A stretch of DNA of 64,000 bases from NCBI RefSeq assembly GCF_009696265.1, contig NZ_VUMH01000001.1:310001-374000 (forward strand), given 5' to 3'. How positions within the stretch are numbered: position 1 is the stretch's first letter; every line of letters begins with the position of its first letter. Made by a program: the position numbers and the translations under genes. This document shows, in pieces, positions 26,556-34,975 of the stretch. The DNA is from Desulfovibrio porci (lineage in GTDB: Bacteria; Desulfobacterota; Desulfovibrionia; Desulfovibrionales; Desulfovibrionaceae). Below the pieces are notes generated by a model that was not told where the DNA came from, did no database searches, and worked only from the letters and a program-made list of their open reading frames with translations.

Positions 26556-26631
26556 GACCTCATTCCTTCCCACAAGCCGCCGGGTCGGCGTGAGCGGCGG
26601 CATCTACGGCCTCCACGGCACCCAGCGGGCC

Positions 26632-27813
26632 TCAGCGGGCCAGCAGCACCCAGGCCGGTCCCTTGGCGTCCAGATGGCTGGCCACATAATTGGCCCGCGC
26701 GTCCCCGCCGCAAAAGATATCAATACGGTTGCGCTTGATGGCCCCGCCCACGTCCTGGGCGAAACCGATCCCGCGCAGGGGCACGCTGCCGCGCCGCTCG
26801 TCCGGCGCGTTTACACCGTAAGCCACCAGAGACCCGAGAGGGATAAAGGACCGGTCCGTGGCCAGGGAGAGCCAGTCGTCCACCTCATGCCCCATGGCCC
26901 CGGTGGGCCCGCGGCTGCCGAATTTGAAGAAAACATAGCTGGGATTGTCGTTGAGAATTTCGCGCACCCGCTCGGGATTGTTCCTGAACCACTCGCGCTG
27001 CTCGAAAATGTCGCCGCGCCTGAGCAGACCCTTTTCACGCATGATCCGGCCCGAACTCTTGTACTTGTGCCCGTTCTGCCCGGCATAGTTCACATAGGCC
27101 TGCGTGCCGTCGTCAAAAATCAGGCGGCCCGAGCCCTGAATTTCCAGAAAAAAGACGTCCACAGGGTCCGCGGCCCAGGCCAGTTCCAGGCCCCGGTTGG
27201 CCAGCACCTGCTTTTCCTCAATGGTGCGGCGGTCATGGTAGCGGCCGCGTTTGGCGCGCACCCGCCCGAGATCCGGCGGCAGGCCGTAGATGGCTTGGGT
27301 ATAGCCCGGCTTGCGCGTACGGCTGGCCCGTACCTGCGGCTCGTAGTAGCCGGAATAATTGATGCCGCCCGGCACTTCCACCCAGCGGAAGTTCGCCAGC
27401 AGCAGGCCGGGCTCCGCATCCAGACGCGGCAGCAGATCCCGCAGGCGGGTCAGGCTGCGGGAGAGATCCCCCCAGGTCACGGTCAGGCCCGGCCGTTTGA
27501 CGGCCGCCGCGCCCTGCGGCTTGCTGTTGACATAGCGCAGAGACTTGCGCACGGTAGGGGCCATGTCCTTCCAGCTGGTCAGATCCTGGTTGCGGGGGGC
27601 CAGATTGGCGACGAAAAATTCCGGGCTTTCCTGCACGGCCACCGGCGGCCCCAGCGGCGGCAGTTCTTCGGGCTGCGGCTTCTTGCCGGCGCAGGCGGAG
27701 AGCGCGAGACTCGCCAGCAAAACCACAATCAAGGCCGGGCGCAACGCGCCCCCGGCCCATGCTGACGCGCGGCCTTCGCGGCGCGCGCCGAAACAAGGAG
27801 CTTGCCCGTGCAT
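26632..27813 (-). CDS. mltA: Membrane-bound lytic murein transglycosylase A
   Basis: This 393-residue lipoprotein cleaves peptidoglycan glycan strands to 1,6-anhydro products at the outer membrane. The signal ends in the lipobox LALSAC. The MltA core is seen in NYSGYYEPQVRASRTR and the C-terminal 3D domain in PLRGIGFAQDVGGAIKRNRIDIFCG, which holds the catalytic Asp. The ATG chosen sits 6 bp inside the divergently transcribed thioesterase gene, so the two starts overlap and promoters lie within each other's coding DNA. A longer frame upstream exists but would add non-signal sequence before the lipobox. Confidence 0.9.
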   Translation of the reverse strand: MHGQAPCFGARREGRASAWAGGALRPALIVVLLASLALSACAGKKPQPEELPPLGPPVAVQESPEFFVANLAPRNQDLTSWKDMAPTVRKSLRYVNSKPQGAAAVKRPGLTVTWGDLSRSLTRLRDLLPRLDAEPGLLLANFRWVEVPGGINYSGYYEPQVRASRTRKPGYTQAIYGLPPDLGRVRAKRGRYHDRRTIEEKQVLANRGLELAWAADPVDVFFLEIQGSGRLIFDDGTQAYVNYAGQNGHKYKSSGRIMREKGLLRRGDIFEQREWFRNNPERVREILNDNPSYVFFKFGSRGPTGAMGHEVDDWLSLATDRSFIPLGSLVAYGVNAPDERRGSVPLRGIGFAQDVGGAIKRNRIDIFCGGDARANYVASHLDAKGPAWVLLAR

Positions 27814-28230
27814 GTTTTTCCCACTCCGGAAATCTGGTTGCCCCATCGCGTGTCCTACGGTGAAACGGACACCATGGGGGTTTTGTATTACGCCGAATAC
27901 CTGCACCTTTTCGAGCGCGCCCGCAACGCCTACATCCGCCAATGCGGCATGAGCTACGCCGACGTGGAAAAAAAGGGCATCATCCTGCCCGTGCGCGAAG
28001 CCCAGTGCCGCTACCGCGCACCGGCCCGTTATGACGATCTGGTGCAGGTGCGCGCGGCCATCAGCGAATGGGGCCGGGCCTCACTGCGTTTTGTATATGA
28101 GATATGGGACGAGGACAAGACGCGCCTGCTGGCCGAAGGCATGACCCAGCACGCCCTGGTCAATCCCCAGGGACGCCCCGTGCCCGTGCCGGACTGGTTC
28201 CGGCAGTTGTGCGTGAAAAGCGACGATTGA
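27808..28230 (+). CDS. Acyl-CoA thioesterase, YbgC/4-hydroxybenzoyl-CoA type
   Basis: This 140-residue hotdog-fold enzyme hydrolyses acyl-CoA thioesters. The active-site block YGETDTMGVLYYAEYLHLFE has the catalytic Asp-centred motif of the YbgC group. The GTG start follows AAGGAG by 7 bp; a TTG six bases upstream is less well spaced. The start region overlaps the divergent mltA gene by a few bases. In many Gram-negatives ybgC lies with tol-pal, which is not the case here, so its physiological substrate is open. Confidence 0.88.
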   Translation: MHVFPTPEIWLPHRVSYGETDTMGVLYYAEYLHLFERARNAYIRQCGMSYADVEKKGIILPVREAQCRYRAPARYDDLVQVRAAISEWGRASLRFVYEIWDEDKTRLLAEGMTQHALVNPQGRPVPVPDWFRQLCVKSDD

Positions 28231-28289
28231 ACGCGGGATGCGCCGCCCGCGTCCGGCGGGCGGCGCGGCCTCAAGCACAAGGAGAAGCC

Positions 28290-29516
28290 ATGGCGCTGCA
28301 TGTCATCAACGAAGCCCGGCGCTGTCTGCACTGCAAAAAGCCTCTCTGCCGCACGGGCTGTCCCATCAGCACCAACATTCCGGTGATGATCGAACAGTTC
28401 CTGAACGGCAATATCGACGAAGCCGGACAGATGCTCTTTGACAACAATCCCCTTTCCATTGTCTGTTCCTTGGTCTGCGACCACGAGAAACAGTGCGAAG
28501 GGCATTGCATTCTGGGCAAAAAAGGCAGCCCCGTGCATATCAGCAGCATCGAAAATTACATCTCCGAACGCTTTCTGGCCGTGCACCATCCGCCACGGCC
28601 GCGTCAGAACGGCATGGCCGCCGCCATTATCGGCTCGGGTCCGGCGGGACTGACCATCGCCATCATTCTGGCCCAGCGCGGCTACAGCGTGACCATTTTC
28701 GAATCCCACGACCGCATCGGCGGCGTGCTGCGCTACGGCATTCCGGACTTCCGCCTGCCCAAGAGCATTCTGGACCGCTATCAGCAACGCCTGCTGGAAC
28801 TGGGCGTGCGCATCCGCCCCAATACCACCATCGGTGGCGCATTGCGCATGGACGACCTCTTCCGGGACGGCTACAGCGCCGTCTTCATCGGCACGGGCGT
28901 CTGGCGGCCCAACAGCCTGGGCATCAAGGGCGAAAGCCTGGGCAACGTGCATTTCGCCATTGACTATCTCTGCAATCCGGCGGTCTACAATCCGGGGGAA
29001 GTTGTCAGCGTGATCGGCGCGGGCAACGCGGCCATTGACGCGGCCCGCACCATTTTGCGCCACGGCGCGCGCAAGGTGACGGTGTTCGCCCGCAAGCCCG
29101 CGCTGGCCGCCAGCCCGCGCGAAGTGGAATACGCCAGGGTGGACGGCGTGGACTTTCACACCTGCGTGCGGCCCGTGGAAATCCGGCCCGAAGGCGCTGT
29201 ATTCCGCCGCCTGGACTATGACGCGGAAGGCCATGCCCGCGAAGTGGAAGGCGAGGATTTTCTGGAACCCTCGGATTCCGTGATTATCGCCATCGGCCAG
29301 GGCCCCAAGGACAAGATCGTTTCCACGTCCAGAGGCATAGAAATCAACGAACGCGGATTGGTGAAAACAGACGCGCGCGGAGCCACTACCTATCCCGGCA
29401 TCTTCGCCTCGGGCGATGTGGTGCGCGGGGCCAAAACCGTGGTGGAGGCCGTGCACTGCTCCAAAACAGTGGCCGACGCCATGGACGCCTATATGCAAAG
29501 TCTGCCGCGCGCGTGA
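28290..29516 (+). CDS. GltD-like NAD(P)H:acceptor oxidoreductase (orphan glutamate synthase small-subunit type)
   Basis: This 408-residue flavoprotein has an N-terminal iron-sulfur domain with CLHCKKPLCRTGCPIS and CSLVCDHEKQCEGHC, each matching the two 4Fe-4S sites of the family. FAD- and NAD(P)-binding Rossmann folds follow (AIIGSGPAGLTIAIILAQRG and VSVIGAGNAAIDAA). No large glutamate synthase subunit is adjacent. In anaerobes such orphans act as SudA/NfnB-like ferredoxin-linked or stand-alone oxidoreductases, so glutamate synthesis should not be assumed. A CAAGGAG ribosome site precedes the ATG, about 60 bp after the thioesterase gene. Confidence 0.88.
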   Translation: MALHVINEARRCLHCKKPLCRTGCPISTNIPVMIEQFLNGNIDEAGQMLFDNNPLSIVCSLVCDHEKQCEGHCILGKKGSPVHISSIENYISERFLAVHHPPRPRQNGMAAAIIGSGPAGLTIAIILAQRGYSVTIFESHDRIGGVLRYGIPDFRLPKSILDRYQQRLLELGVRIRPNTTIGGALRMDDLFRDGYSAVFIGTGVWRPNSLGIKGESLGNVHFAIDYLCNPAVYNPGEVVSVIGAGNAAIDAARTILRHGARKVTVFARKPALAASPREVEYARVDGVDFHTCVRPVEIRPEGAVFRRLDYDAEGHAREVEGEDFLEPSDSVIIAIGQGPKDKIVSTSRGIEINERGLVKTDARGATTYPGIFASGDVVRGAKTVVEAVHCSKTVADAMDAYMQSLPRA

Positions 29517-29537
29517 TTGCCGGGCGGGCGGCCTCTG

Positions 29538-30053
29538 TCAGCGCTGGTGGGAAAGGCGGCGCGCCAGATGCGCCGGTTCGGGCGTCACCATCTCGTCGCC
29601 GCGCAGATGGGCGTTGAGGCTGCGCATGAGGCCGGCCAGATCGTCAAAGGTTTCGTCGCGGTCGAATCCGCTCAGCAGCCAGCGGCTGCGGCCGTGCAGC
29701 ACCTTGCGGGTGCCGCGCAGGGACCGTTCGCGCATGCTCAGTTCCAGGCGCCACTCTCCCGCCGGGGTGCGCAGCACCAGGCGCGTGCCTTTGCCCGACA
29801 GCTCGTGACCGGGCGGGTCGCCCGCCAGGCGCAACAGATCCTCCACCGCCGCGCGCAGCACACAGCACTGTTCGTCCAGGGAAATATTTTTCCTGTCCTC
29901 GTCCAGTTGGCGCTCACCGGCCCGGATGCGCTCCAGATACTGGTCCCGGTCCTGGTCCAGCGTGGTGATGCCGCGCCGCATGATGCGCAGGCAGAAAATC
30001 AGGCCCGCCAGAATTACCGCTCCGGCGGCGGCCCATTCCAGAATCATCGGCAC
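29538..30053 (-). CDS. Hypothetical membrane-anchored coiled-coil protein
   Basis: This 171-residue protein starts with one membrane helix (LEWAAAGAVILAGLIFCLRI). A charged stretch likely to form a coiled coil (about residues 30-60) and a soluble domain with ELSMRERSLRGTR follow. It is not recognised as any family. The opposite strand also has open frames, as usual at this GC content, but the clear membrane helix after a Met and basic residues favours this one. A second Met two codons in is an alternative start. Confidence 0.6.
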   Translation of the reverse strand: MPMILEWAAAGAVILAGLIFCLRIMRRGITTLDQDRDQYLERIRAGERQLDEDRKNISLDEQCCVLRAAVEDLLRLAGDPPGHELSGKGTRLVLRTPAGEWRLELSMRERSLRGTRKVLHGRSRWLLSGFDRDETFDDLAGLMRSLNAHLRGDEMVTPEPAHLARRLSHQR

Positions 30054-30323
30054 GGCCTCCCGCTTTTGCGGTTAATCTCGCCATTGCCGGCGGCCCTGTC
30101 AAGCGCCCGCGCCCGGTAAGCGGCAGAAGGGCGCCGTGTCGCCGGGCCCCGTACCCGGCAGGGTCATGGCAGGGACGCGGGGCTCTTCCCTTTTTCCGTG
30201 CAAGACTGTATCGTTAATCCTGATTGGCGCGCGCGGCCCGCGCGCGGGCCTTCCCTGGTTTCGTTCACCCGGCTTGCGCGCTCTTTTTTCGCGCCGCCAT
30301 ATCGCTTACTAAGGGAGAAAACC

Positions 30324-32387
30324 ATGCCAACCCCTCTGGAAATGCAACGCACTTTCGCTCTCGTCGGCACCGGCGGCTGCGGCAAAACGTCGCTGGCCGA
30401 AATGCTGCTGTTCAACGCCGGGGCCGTGACCCGCATGGGCGCCGTTGAAGACGGCACCACCAACCTCGACTACGAACCCGAGGAAGTGCGCCGCCGCGGT
30501 TCGGTGCAGCCTGCCTGCGCCACCTATCTCTGGAACAAGAACCGCCATTTCCTGCTGGACATTCCCGGCGACGGCAACTTCACCGGCGATATGGAATGCC
30601 TGCTCAAGGGCGTGGACAGCGTGCTCTTCGTGCTGGACGCCGTGGACGGCGTGCGCCCCCTGAGCAAAAAATTCTGGAGCATGGTCCGCGCGGAAAGCCT
30701 GCCGGCCATGATCGTCATCAACAAGCTGGACCGCGACCGGGCCGATTTTCACATGGCCTTTGACGGTCTGGCGGCCCTGGGCGTCAAACCCGTGGCCCTG
30801 CAACTGCCCATCCGCCAGGGCGAGGCTTTCACGGGCATGGTGGACGTGCTGGCAGGCAAAGCCCTCATCTTCGGCGAAAACGGCTCTGTCAGCGAAGCGG
30901 AAGTTCCCGCCGACCTGCTGGACGACATGAGCCTGCTGCGCGACGTCACCGTGGAAAATATCGCGGAAAGCGATGAAGTCCTGATGGAAAAATATCTGGA
31001 GGAAGGCAGCCTCTCTCTGGAAGACCTGCAATCCGGCCTGCGCAAGGGCGTGCTCAGCGGCGAGCTGACCCCGGTGCTGGTCTGCTCCGCCCTGGAGAAC
31101 AAGGGCGGCAAAGCCGTTTTGGATGCGGTGGAAGCCCTGCTGCCCTCGCCGCTGGACCACCCGGCCTTTAAAGACGCCGCCGGGGCCGAGCGCGCGCCCG
31201 ATCCGGACGGCCCGGTGGCCTGCTTTGTGTTCAAAACCCTGGCCGATCCCTTTGCCGGGCAGCTTTCCATCCTGCGGGTGCTTTCCGGCACCATCAACGG
31301 CGACGCCACACTCAGGAACATGCGCAGCGAGGAAAACGAACGCCTGGGCAGCCTGCTCTATCTGGTGGGCAAAACCCAGACCCCCTGCAAGGATCCCGTG
31401 GGTCCGGGCGCCATTGTGGCCGTGGCCAAACTCAAGAACACGCGCACCGGCGACACCCTCTGCGACGAAAAAGCGCCCTTCGCCCTGCCCATGCCCGAAC
31501 TGCCGCCGCAGTTGATCACCTACGCCCTGGCCCCCAAGGAAAAAGGCGAGGAAGACAAGGTCTACGCGGCCATCCAGCGTCTGCTGGACGAGGACATCAC
31601 CCTCCGCCTGGGCCGCGACGAAGAGAACGGCGACATTCTGCTCTCCGGCATGGGCCAGCTGCATATTGAACTTTCCGTGGAAAAGGCCAAGCGCCGTTTC
31701 AAGATCGACATCGTGCTCAAAACGCCCAAGGTGCCCTACCGCGAAACCGTACGCGGCAAATGCCAGGTGCAGGGCCGCCACAAAAAGCAATCCGGCGGGC
31801 GCGGCCAGTTCGGCGACTGCTGGATCGAGATGGAAGGCCTGCCACGCGGCTCGGGCTATGTCTTTGAAGACGCCATTGTGGGCGGCGTCATCCCGCGCCA
31901 GTACATTCCGGCCATCGACAAGGGCGTTCAGGAAGCGGCCGCGCGCGGTTTTCTGGCCGGTTGCCAAGTGGTGGACTTCCGCGTCAAGGTTTACGACGGC
32001 AGCTACCACACCGTGGACTCCTCGGAAATGGCCTTCAAGGTGGCTGGTTCCCTGGCCTTCAAAAAAGCCATGGAAAGCCTCAAACCCGTGCTGCTGGAGC
32101 CCATCGTGCTGCTGACCGTGTCCATTCCCGATGAAAGCATGGGCGACGTGATCGGCGACCTTTCCTCCCGTCGGGGCAAGGTGCTGGGTTCGGACTCCCA
32201 GGCGGGCATCACCGAAATCAAGGCCCACGTGCCCATGAGCGAAGTGCTGCGCTACGCGCCGGACCTGCGCTCCATGACCGGCGGTCAGGGCTTCTTCACC
32301 ATGGAATTTGACCATTACGAGGAAGCGCCGCAGCCTGTGGCCGAAAAAGTTATTGCCGAGCACCAGGCCGCCAAGGCCGCAGAATAA
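30324..32387 (+). CDS. Elongation factor G paralogue (EF-G-like GTPase)
   Basis: This 687-residue translational GTPase has all EF-G domains, ending with the domain IV/V blocks GQFGDCWIEMEGLP, VGGVIPRQYIPAIDKGVQE and PMSEVLRYAPDLRSMTGGQG. Its G1 loop is GTGGCGKTS and its G3 is DIPG, whereas canonical EF-G has AHIDAGKTT and DTPGH. G4 is NKLD as usual. The catalytic His after DTPG is replaced in DIPGDGN. These changes mark it as the EF-G2-like or divergent subgroup rather than the housekeeping fusA, which normally lies next to rpsL-rpsG-tuf. It may act in ribosome rescue, recycling or stress, which is inference. AAGGGAG precedes the ATG and a strong terminator follows. Confidence 0.88.
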   Translation: MPTPLEMQRTFALVGTGGCGKTSLAEMLLFNAGAVTRMGAVEDGTTNLDYEPEEVRRRGSVQPACATYLWNKNRHFLLDIPGDGNFTGDMECLLKGVDSVLFVLDAVDGVRPLSKKFWSMVRAESLPAMIVINKLDRDRADFHMAFDGLAALGVKPVALQLPIRQGEAFTGMVDVLAGKALIFGENGSVSEAEVPADLLDDMSLLRDVTVENIAESDEVLMEKYLEEGSLSLEDLQSGLRKGVLSGELTPVLVCSALENKGGKAVLDAVEALLPSPLDHPAFKDAAGAERAPDPDGPVACFVFKTLADPFAGQLSILRVLSGTINGDATLRNMRSEENERLGSLLYLVGKTQTPCKDPVGPGAIVAVAKLKNTRTGDTLCDEKAPFALPMPELPPQLITYALAPKEKGEEDKVYAAIQRLLDEDITLRLGRDEENGDILLSGMGQLHIELSVEKAKRRFKIDIVLKTPKVPYRETVRGKCQVQGRHKKQSGGRGQFGDCWIEMEGLPRGSGYVFEDAIVGGVIPRQYIPAIDKGVQEAAARGFLAGCQVVDFRVKVYDGSYHTVDSSEMAFKVAGSLAFKKAMESLKPVLLEPIVLLTVSIPDESMGDVIGDLSSRRGKVLGSDSQAGITEIKAHVPMSEVLRYAPDLRSMTGGQGFFTMEFDHYEEAPQPVAEKVIAEHQAAKAAE

Positions 32388-32421
32388 CCCTACGGGGCAC
32401 ACGGTCCCGGACTGTGCCGAC

Positions 32422-32452
32422 AAAAAGACGCCCCGTACGGGGCGTCTTTTTT
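32422..32452 (+). terminator. Rho-independent terminator after the EF-G paralogue
   Basis: AAAAAGACGCCCC pairs perfectly with GGGGCGTCTTTTT around GTAC, ending in a T-run. The symmetry lets it also serve the minus strand. Confidence 0.9.
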
Positions 32453-32479
32453 ATGGCAGCCGAAGTGCGGCCCGGCAAT

Positions 32480-34585
32480 TCAGGCGGCGATTTCACGGCC
32501 ATAGGCCATCCGCTCGAATTCCGCTAGAGGCACGGGCCGGGAAAAGACATAGCCCTGGACCATATCGCACTCCGTGCGGCGCAGAAAATCCACCTGCGGC
32601 TCTGTCTCCACGCCTTCAGCCACTGTAACCATGCTGAGCTTTCTGGCCAGATCAATAACCGAGACGATGACCACCTGCTCACGGGCGTTGCCCACTTCCT
32701 TTGAGGAGAAAAAGACTCTGTCCAGCTTGAGGGCGTTGACGTTCAAATCTTTGAGGATGTTCAGCGAGGAATAGCCGCTGCCGAAATCGTCAATGGAACA
32801 ATGGTAGCCATGGGCGCGGATCTGATCAATGAAGCGGATCAGCAACTGCGGATTCTCAAACACCAGGCTCTCCGTCAGTTCAATTTCCAGCAGGCCCGGA
32901 GGTGCGCCGTATTTTTGCCGGATGCTCTCATAGTGATCAAGAAAATGCGGGTCCGAAAGGTGCGTGCGCGACATGTTCACAGATACCGGCACCGCCGCGA
33001 CGCCGTTGTCCAGCCACTTGCGCTGCATGGCGCAGACCTGCTCGAAAACATAGAGATCAAGGTCCACAATAAAACCGTTCTGCTCAAACAGAGGGATGAA
33101 TTCAGCGGGAGAGATCAGGCCTTCCGGGGCATTCCAACGCACCAGAGCTTCAGCGCCGGCAATGGAGGATTTTTTCAGGGATTGCTTGGGCTGGAGATAG
33201 ACGATGAATTCCCCCCGCTCCAGCGCGCCGCGCATGCGGTTTTCCATTTCCTTTTCACGCAGGGAGCGCAGACGGTCCTGCTCGCTGTACATCCGGCAGG
33301 CGCACAGGCCGTTGCCCACGGCGGCGCCGGCATTTTTACGGGCAATGTTGGCCCTGTCCTGAATCTGGATCAGCGGCAGGGACGGGTCGTCAATGTGGTA
33401 GATACCGGCGGAGAAGGAGATAATATACTTGCGCCGGACTATCGGCTCAAAGCGGTTGACGTCCTCGGCCATGCGGTTCAGGCGTTCTTCCAGCCTTTCC
33501 CTGGTCGCGTCCCACAGCAAGAGGTTGAAGCCGTCCGCCGCCAGGCGGGCCACGTATTCGCCGTCCTCCAGATGAGCCTGCACGCTTTTATAGCAATGCC
33601 GCAACACTCTGTCGCCGGCCTCCACGCCAAAAAAATCATTGACCAGCTTGAATTTCTGGATGTCCAGCCAGACCAGCGCATAACTGCCGGGCGCGGCGGA
33701 GCGGATGGCCCCTCCGGCATCAATATCAAAACTGGTGCGGTTGCGTCCCTCGGTCACCGGGTCCACAAAGGCCAGCTGCTCCAGCCGCCGACTGGTTTGC
33801 TTCTGCAGTTCGCGCTGCTCCAGAAGCTCGCTGATATCTATATATACAAACAAATAAAGCGGATCGCCGTCCTGCCAGTCCATGCATTCACCGGAAACCT
33901 GCAGCCAGACGTTGTTTCCGTCCTTTTCCCTGGCCTGGAGAACAAAATTGACAGGCTCCCCCCGGCGCATGAGTTCATGGTTATCCCTGAGCACGGCCGG
34001 ATTCCTGACCGCGACCGGACTGTCCAGCGCATAATCGGACCGCCCGAAAAGCCGAGTGAACTTTTCATTGGCCTCCACAAACTCGAAGCCGTTTTCCCGA
34101 ATCCGGAACTTGGCGATAAAACCGGGAATATTGTTGTAGGTGATGCTCTGTTCAAGCAAGGTCTGCTGCAGCTCGCTGACATCCGCCATCACGGTGTAGG
34201 AAACGCGGTGGCCGTTGATCATTTCGTCCGTGAAGATATTCGACAGCTTGACCCACATCATTCTGCCGCTTTTATGGCGCATCCTGCCTATAAGCTGATA
34301 GCCGGAAGCGCCGCTGGCGAGCGTTTCGGTCACTTTATCGACGAGGATCTTCCAGTTCTCCGGATCCGCCGCATAAAATTTGTCGGGGCGGTTTTCAAAC
34401 AGGCGTTCGTATTCTTCCTTGGGATAGCCGATCAGTTCATAGTAGTACTCATTGGCCCAGATGAGCGTGAAATGCTCATCAATCAGATGCTTGCTCACGC
34501 TCAGGCGCGAGAGATTCATCAGCATGTTGTATTCACTGCTCTGGCCGATGGCATTATCAACGAAGATCTTGGTCTGGTTTTCCAT
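32480..34585 (-). CDS. PAS-PAS-GGDEF(degenerate)-EAL signalling protein
   Basis: This protein of about 701 residues has two PAS-like sensor domains (about residues 20-145 and 150-270), a GGDEF-type domain and a C-terminal EAL domain. The GGDEF site reads AADGF, so cyclase activity is unlikely. The EAL domain keeps the catalytic set: AGAEALVRW, SVNMSRTHL, ELTESLVFENP, IDDFGSGYSS, ALKLDR and AEGVET, so it should hydrolyse c-di-GMP. No membrane segment is seen, so it is probably cytosolic. The start at MENQTK is preferred on domain grounds; an ATG 34 codons upstream (34687) gives a longer form. It is monocistronic and faces the EF-G paralogue's terminator. Confidence 0.88.
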   Translation of the reverse strand: MENQTKIFVDNAIGQSSEYNMLMNLSRLSVSKHLIDEHFTLIWANEYYYELIGYPKEEYERLFENRPDKFYAADPENWKILVDKVTETLASGASGYQLIGRMRHKSGRMMWVKLSNIFTDEMINGHRVSYTVMADVSELQQTLLEQSITYNNIPGFIAKFRIRENGFEFVEANEKFTRLFGRSDYALDSPVAVRNPAVLRDNHELMRRGEPVNFVLQAREKDGNNVWLQVSGECMDWQDGDPLYLFVYIDISELLEQRELQKQTSRRLEQLAFVDPVTEGRNRTSFDIDAGGAIRSAAPGSYALVWLDIQKFKLVNDFFGVEAGDRVLRHCYKSVQAHLEDGEYVARLAADGFNLLLWDATRERLEERLNRMAEDVNRFEPIVRRKYIISFSAGIYHIDDPSLPLIQIQDRANIARKNAGAAVGNGLCACRMYSEQDRLRSLREKEMENRMRGALERGEFIVYLQPKQSLKKSSIAGAEALVRWNAPEGLISPAEFIPLFEQNGFIVDLDLYVFEQVCAMQRKWLDNGVAAVPVSVNMSRTHLSDPHFLDHYESIRQKYGAPPGLLEIELTESLVFENPQLLIRFIDQIRAHGYHCSIDDFGSGYSSLNILKDLNVNALKLDRVFFSSKEVGNAREQVVIVSVIDLARKLSMVTVAEGVETEPQVDFLRRTECDMVQGYVFSRPVPLAEFERMAYGREIAA

Positions 34586-34687
34586 GGGAGCCCTGCTCTG
34601 ATAAAGCTCTCCCTCAAAGTGGACAGGGAGCTTATGCACGAAAAATAGCGACAATGATGAAATATAACGCTGCCGATCCGAGGGCAT

Positions 34688-34975
34688 GCCCCGGCCGTAA
34701 ACAGCTATTCGCGAATACTCTTCATTATATTGCCTATTTTCTTGTTCAGAGCAATAAAAAAGTCGTTCTTTTTACGAAAAAGGACAAAAAATCTTCATGC
34801 AGTAAATATCAGATATTTCCATGTCAAACGATAAAAAATCCAATCACGAAAATGATATAAGATGATTCCACCACAACAATGAAATCAGATGCCGCGATAT
34901 TTCTTGAATATCAGAACCGCAGAATATGAGTACTAAAAAAAGGGATTTTTTATCCGAAGAGAAAAGAACCGGGCC
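34688..34975. other. AT-rich spacer between signalling gene and DnaA-like gene
   Basis: About 290 bp with runs of A and T and no credible gene. It must hold the promoter of the minus-strand PAS-EAL gene and any terminator of the DnaA-like gene, but I could not fix either with confidence. Confidence 0.4.

Noticed and set aside
30309..32423. 704-codon minus-strand frame opposite the EF-G paralogue
   Set aside because: Runs through the terminator and lacks domains; the opposite strand is a full translational GTPase.
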